Source: Paraescarpia echinospica (taxonomy: Eukaryota; Annelida; Polychaeta; Sabellida; Siboglinidae). Taken from it: a stretch of 64,000 nucleotides of DNA. The stretch's first letter is position 1, and each line of letters opens with the position of its first letter. A model generated the notes under the pieces. That model searched no databases and was not told the origin of the DNA. It saw only the letters and a program-made list of their open reading frames with translations. Location of the stretch: assembly GCA_020002185.1 (NCBI GenBank), contig CM034537.1, positions 14,229,905 through 14,293,904 on the forward strand. Reading direction: 5' to 3'. Shown here piece by piece: positions 60,201 to 64,000 of the stretch. The translations under genes and the position numbers were made by a program.

Positions 60201-63200
60201 TTATTATATTGATTAGGATATGAATGAACATTAGTGATTAGATGCTAGAGGAGTGGGTGATGACTTAAATGACATAACATGCAGAGGGCAACAGGGGGCA
60301 GGGCTGACCACCAGGTAGGGCTCATTATATTGATTAGGTTATGGATGAACATTAGTGATTAGATGCTAGAGGAGTGGGTGATGACTTAAATGACATAACA
60401 TGCAGAGGGCAACAGGGGGCAGGGCTGACCACCAGGTGACATAACATGCAGGGGGCAACAGGGGGCAGGGCTGACCACCAGGTAGGGCTCATTATATTGA
60501 TTAGGATATGAATGAACATTAGTGATTAGATGCTAGAGGAGTGGGTGATGACTTAAATGACATAACATACAGGGGGCAACAGGGGGCAGGGCTGACCACC
60601 AGGTAGGGCTCATTATATTGATTAGGTTATGGATGAACATTAGTGATTAGATGCTAGAGGAGTGGGTGATGACTTAAATGACATAACATGCAGGGGGCAA
60701 CAGGGGGCAGGGCTGACCACCAGGTAGGGCTCATTATATTGATTAGGTTATGGATGAACATTAGTAATTAGATACTAGAGGAGTGGGTGATGACTTAAAT
60801 GACATAACATGCAGAAGGCAACAGGGGGCAGGGTTGACCACAAGGTAGGGCTCATTATATTGATTAGGTTATGAATGAACATTAGTGATTAGATGCTAGA
60901 GGAGTGGGTGATGACTTAAATTACATAACATGCAGGGGGCAACAGGGGGCAGGGCTGACCACCAGGTAGGGCTCATTATATTGATTAGGTTATGGATGAA
61001 CTTTAGTGATTAGATACTAGAGGAGTGGGTGATGACTTAAATGACATAACATGCAGAGGGCAACAGGGGGCAGGGCTGACCACCAGGTAGGGCTCATTAT
61101 ATTGATTAGGTTATGGATGAACTTTAGTGATTAGATACTAGAGGAGTGGGTGATGACTTAAATGACATAACATGCAGAGGGCAGGGCTGACCACCAACAG
61201 TAGCTCTTGCCCTCTGTTATAAGCAATATATAAGAATAGTAATTACATTTCTCTAAGGGATGTTGTGGTCTTGGAGAAACCACATGTTAAACCACAGTTA
61301 TTAATTATCTGTAGTCTTGTAGATGGCTTTGTCTTTGGGTGTACTTGGTGGGAAAGATGAAGCCCCCATTAGTTTAAATTCCATAGTCAGGCTAGTTTAG
61401 ATATAGAGAATTGTAGAGGGAAAATTAGGGAGTTGGTAGGCATGAGCAAGAGCCTGGCTGAGCCTGCATTGTGTGTGTGTGGTCACACCATGTTGTAACT
61501 CGTCTGGAGTCTGTGGATGTGATTTCACAGTGGGTTGTTAGCAAGTAATTATATATATATATAGGGTAAGAGATAGAGAGTATAATAAATATTGATTCTA
61601 GTTTACTTGATCTTATTGTGACTTATTTTAATTGGTACCTCACCCTTTATCTAGGGGGGACCGCTATGATATAAGTGTCACCCTAGCATCCAGTATCCTT
61701 TCCAACAATTACAGGGCTTGGCTCAGTAATGTGATGCCTCTGTATCTCCCTGGGTCATGGATGTCCCCTTTCCCCTTCCATATCTGCACAATCACTCCTC
61801 TTTGCCACTCTGCTGGTATCTCTCCTGCTGTGAAGCACACATTAAACAGCCTCGTCAGCCACTTGATTCCATAGTCTGTTTGCTCTCACCATTTCCACTG
61901 AGAGTTCATCCACTCCTACAGCCTTTCCTGTTTTCATCTTCTTTACTGCTTTCTCCACCTCTTCTTCTGTTATTGTCCTCACCTCTAGCTCTCTCCTTAC
62001 AATATGAGGTATCTCTATCTCATATTCTTTATCCGGATTTAGTAGTTTCTTGAAGTACTCCTCCCAGAAACTACTAAATCCGGGGGAAGTATTCAGCACA
62101 TTGGATGAAATGATGTGCATGTAACTGGGAGACATGCAAGGTGCATCTCAAGAGGGAAATTTGTTTGATTCCATGTGGGAATTATAGACACAAATTTGAC
62201 TACAGAAGCATCTTTGCAGCATGTAAAGTAGTTTATTTCGGGGAAACTGTCCACTAAGTGGGGCAGACGCTACCAAGAGACCTATATTCATTGGCTGCTT
62301 CTCCAAGCTGCATTGGCAAGTGGATCTTACCATATTTTTTGTTGCACAGGGATAAATTGTCATCATTTTTATTTGGACTTAACTGAGTTTTCCATGAAGC
62401 AGGAATGTGTAAAGATGAGATACCCAGACATGTCCTATGTGACCTGGTGATTACTGCCAGCAGGAGATATAGGGTGGTCAACATCCAGTGTTATCCACAG
62501 GAGACACTTTGGTGGACATCAACTACTCACAGTGGACCTGACCGGGAATAGTTCACCTGTGCTGACCTCTGTTGGTGACCCCAGTTGGTGACCTGTTTGT
62601 TGGTCTACAACCTCGTACATCAGTTCTTCTACCAACTGGTTTACACCTATTAGTGGAACAACAAACCAAGGACCATTGCATGCTTTTCATCTTAAACTCA
62701 TTTTTAATGAACATTTAATGTCTGCAGTCACCAATTGTGGCATGTGAAATATTTATTCGTTCAGGTAAAACGAATGTAAAGCCACAGTGGTGCCCTCTGG
62801 ATAGAGGTTCACTAGTGCAGTAAATGTGTAGTAAGACAATGACTTCAAATAACTTTCTTTAAATCAGTACCTAGGAGGAAATACTGTCAGATTGCCCCCA
62901 AAGTTAGTATATTAAATATATAAATGATTAACAACAACATTGTGAGAAAGGTACTATATTATGAGAAAGGTGTTGAATTATATTTTTATGGGATAGGTGC
63001 TGCATTGTGGGGAATATACTGCATTATGGTGAAAGTGCTGCATTGTAGGAAAGATGCTGCATTGTGGGAAAGGTGTTGCATTGTGGTAATAAAATTGATG
63101 CGTCACTCAAAAACACAATCATGATAATCATAATATTTGATATGCACTTCTATAGAGGAGGATTTGTTGTTGAATTCGTTATTATAATATTTTCACTTGT

Positions 63201-63737
63201 ACTTGGGACATCCATCTGACAAAAAATCACTAGTGATGGTAATACAGCCCTGGTGTCTTGTGGTGTTCCAAGGTTACTTGTGTCAGCATGTAATCTTAGG
63301 CAAGTGTTTTGTGCTTCTGTTCATTTGAACATCTTATATGCATCACTGTAACAAAACTCCACCTCTGTTAATGGCTAGAGATTGATTTTTCCACTTCGAT
63401 ACATAATAAAATCAGACATGTTGCCTGTCAGAGTCAAATATCCATATGCCAGATGGGTCTAAAAAGTCATTTTCTGATATTCGTTTTCAAAGCTATCCTT
63501 CATCTCGTGTGTTTGTGATTGTCGGTCTTGTGTGACGTCCATACTGTTTGTTCTTGCAGCCATCACAGACCCAAGACAAGGCTACGACTTCGGCAAAAGC
63601 AAGAGTTTCAACTATGACTACTCCTACTGGTCACAAACTAACGTGAGTAAAAATATTCATTTTTAAACAGGAGTTTGTTCCACTGATGTCTAAAGTAAAG
63701 AGCTGGACATTTTAGTGGAAATGAAGTAGCTCCTATA

Positions 63738-63780
<43 letters not shown>

Positions 63781-64000
63781 CACGTGTGTGTGCGTGCACG
63801 TGTGTGTATATTTTGTTTCAAAATGTTTTTATTTTCTTGATTGGTTGTTATTTGCAAGACAAAACTATTTGTCTGTCGCACGCCAGTATTTTATGACAGA
63901 GCTTTTAGTAGGGGGATAACATTTTAAAATGTGAGAGGCAATTCTCATGTAAATGTGAGAGGCATTTCTCATTTGTAGACTGCATTATTATTTTACCCGA
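48287..64000 (+). CDS. Kinesin-3 family motor protein, N-terminal part (gene continues past window)
   Basis: Two coding exons, 48310-48409 and 63560-63642, join in phase to [18 protein letters not shown] and onward, through [20 protein letters not shown], ending [24 protein letters not shown] is the first motor strand; TTTI, then [10 protein letters not shown], is the kinesin-3 (KIF1/unc-104 type) pattern. The P-loop and the rest lie beyond the window. The family moves vesicles along microtubules. The best match from memory is KIF1, but KIF28-like or another kinesin-3 cannot be excluded from 60 residues. The intron between the two exons is about 15 kb, swollen by a 6.5-kb satellite. Confidence 0.9.
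48310..48409 (+). CDS. Kinesin-3 first coding exon
   Basis: The exon opens at an acceptor (TGTTTCAG, 48279-48286) with 23 nt of 5' UTR before ATG at 48310. It encodes 33 residues plus one base; donor GTAAGT. Confidence 0.92.
48410..53430 (+). other. Kinesin intron, 5' part
   Basis: No coding content. It contains a 13-bp minisatellite (50655-50832), a SINE-like remnant at about 51700-51910 (ATTGGACTCTC head, AAAGTGCTTTGCACATTCCT tail), a degenerate GACTGACAGTCAG repeat (51925-52060) and a 32-bp direct repeat (GGCATTTTACATCTTCCCTC) at 52453-52527. Confidence 0.6.
50655..50832. repeat. 13-bp minisatellite
   Basis: About 13-14 perfect copies of CACATGTCTTCAT. Because 13 is not a multiple of three, all three frames are read in turn, which produces spurious repetitive open frames. 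Confidence 0.97.
53430..54663 (-). pseudogene. Non-LTR retrotransposon ORF2 remnant, 3' part (reverse transcriptase and C-terminus)
   Basis: Minus-strand frames give, in order, [60 protein letters not shown], the RT active-site block [20 protein letters not shown], then [33 protein letters not shown] and [24 protein letters not shown] is the catalytic motif. There are frameshifts and a stop, so it is dead. Its 5' continuation lies at 61650-62065, beyond the satellite array. Confidence 0.9.
54664..61193. repeat. 6.5-kb satellite array of 121-bp units with a 46-bp sub-repeat
   Basis: Roughly 50 units. The basic 121-bp unit runs from GTAGGGCTCATTATATTGAT through ATGAACATTAGTGATTAGAT to GCAGGGCTGACCACCAG. 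In many units the last 46 bp (GTGACATAACATGCAGGGGG to CCACCAG) are repeated once, making 167-bp units. Some carry CATACCATACAGATTACAGA. Blocks of variants recur in the same order (compare about 55,850-56,030, 56,260-56,450 and 58,170-58,340), showing higher-order duplication. No coding content. Confidence 0.95.
61194..61650. other. Non-repeat sequence between the satellite and the LINE 5' part
   Basis: About 450 bp with no recognised feature except a short TA run near 61552. It is part of the insertion separating the two LINE halves. Confidence 0.5.
61650..62065 (-). pseudogene. Non-LTR retrotransposon ORF2 remnant, 5' part
   Basis: Minus strand reads [56 protein letters not shown], then (other frame) [40 protein letters not shown] and [12 protein letters not shown]. 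This is the RT N-terminal region and joins directly, in family order, to ESKIGENQ at 54663. Confidence 0.9.
62033..62083. repeat. Perfect 18-bp inverted repeat at the LINE 5' truncation point
   Basis: CCGGATTTAGTAGTTTCT (62033-62050), 15-nt loop, exact reverse complement (62066-62083). The inner copy is LINE coding sequence (KKLLNPD); the outer copy sits just outside the recognisable LINE. Confidence 0.95.
62084..63559 (+). other. Kinesin intron, 3' part
   Basis: No coding content. A patch of imperfect repeats (GTGCTGCATTGTGG-like phrases) occurs at 62940-63090. Confidence 0.55.
63560..63642 (+). CDS. Kinesin-3 second coding exon
   Basis: Acceptor TTCTTGCAG; two bases complete Thr, then 27 codons from [15 protein letters not shown] to SYWSQTN. 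Phase 0, donor GTGAGT. Confidence 0.92.
63740..63810. repeat. TG microsatellite in kinesin intron
   Basis: A long TG run followed by TGCGTGCACG interruptions. Confidence 0.97.

Noticed and set aside
54664..61193. Centromeric satellite
   Set aside because: It lies inside a gene intron and within one LINE copy; nothing suggests centromeric context.

Overview
This is a eukaryotic (animal) genomic window. It is AT-rich, its genes are split into short exons with GT-AG introns of about 0.5 to 15 kb, and it is crowded with SINE-like, LINE and MITE-like repeats, microsatellites and minisatellites. Gene content (OTUD3, TMCO4, a kinesin-3) and repeat style suggest an invertebrate, possibly a mollusc or other lophotrochozoan. 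That placement is a guess; the animal-nuclear call is firm.

Layout. (1) 1-7666, minus strand: 5' six coding exons of an OTUD3-like OTU-family deubiquitinase, running off the left edge. (2) 7667-14823: a divergent intergenic/5' region with a decayed LINE piece, SINE-like copies and a 26-bp minisatellite. (3) 14824-36440, plus strand: a complete 13-exon TMCO4 orthologue (DUF726, alpha/beta-hydrolase-like) whose joined coding length is 2322 nt (773 aa), with all splice phases agreeing. (4) 36441-41050: intergenic, no convincing gene. (5) about 41050-64000, plus strand: the 5' end of a kinesin-3 motor gene (NRF1-type promoter, probable noncoding exon 1, ATG exon at 48310, second coding exon at 63560), continuing off the right edge. 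Its 15-kb intron holds a 6.5-kb satellite array splitting an older LINE copy.

The genes are ordinary housekeeping-type loci, but OTUD3 and TMCO4 lie head to head. From memory this is also their relative orientation on human 1p36.13, which would make it old microsynteny.

The most unusual signal is a recurring link between tandem repeats and splice junctions. In OTUD3 intron 1 each 34-bp repeat is a copy of the exon-1/donor junction. In TMCO4 about 26 tandem 80-bp units each copy an acceptor plus the start of the next exon; a 33-bp array copies an exon end plus its donor; a 12-bp array ends in the authentic acceptor; another acceptor with its exon start is partly duplicated; and a 21-bp array begins at a donor. 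The arrays therefore present dozens of decoy splice sites, and I know of no named description of such a pattern. Exon structures come from translation, splice consensus and remembered family similarity; no alignment or transcript data were available.
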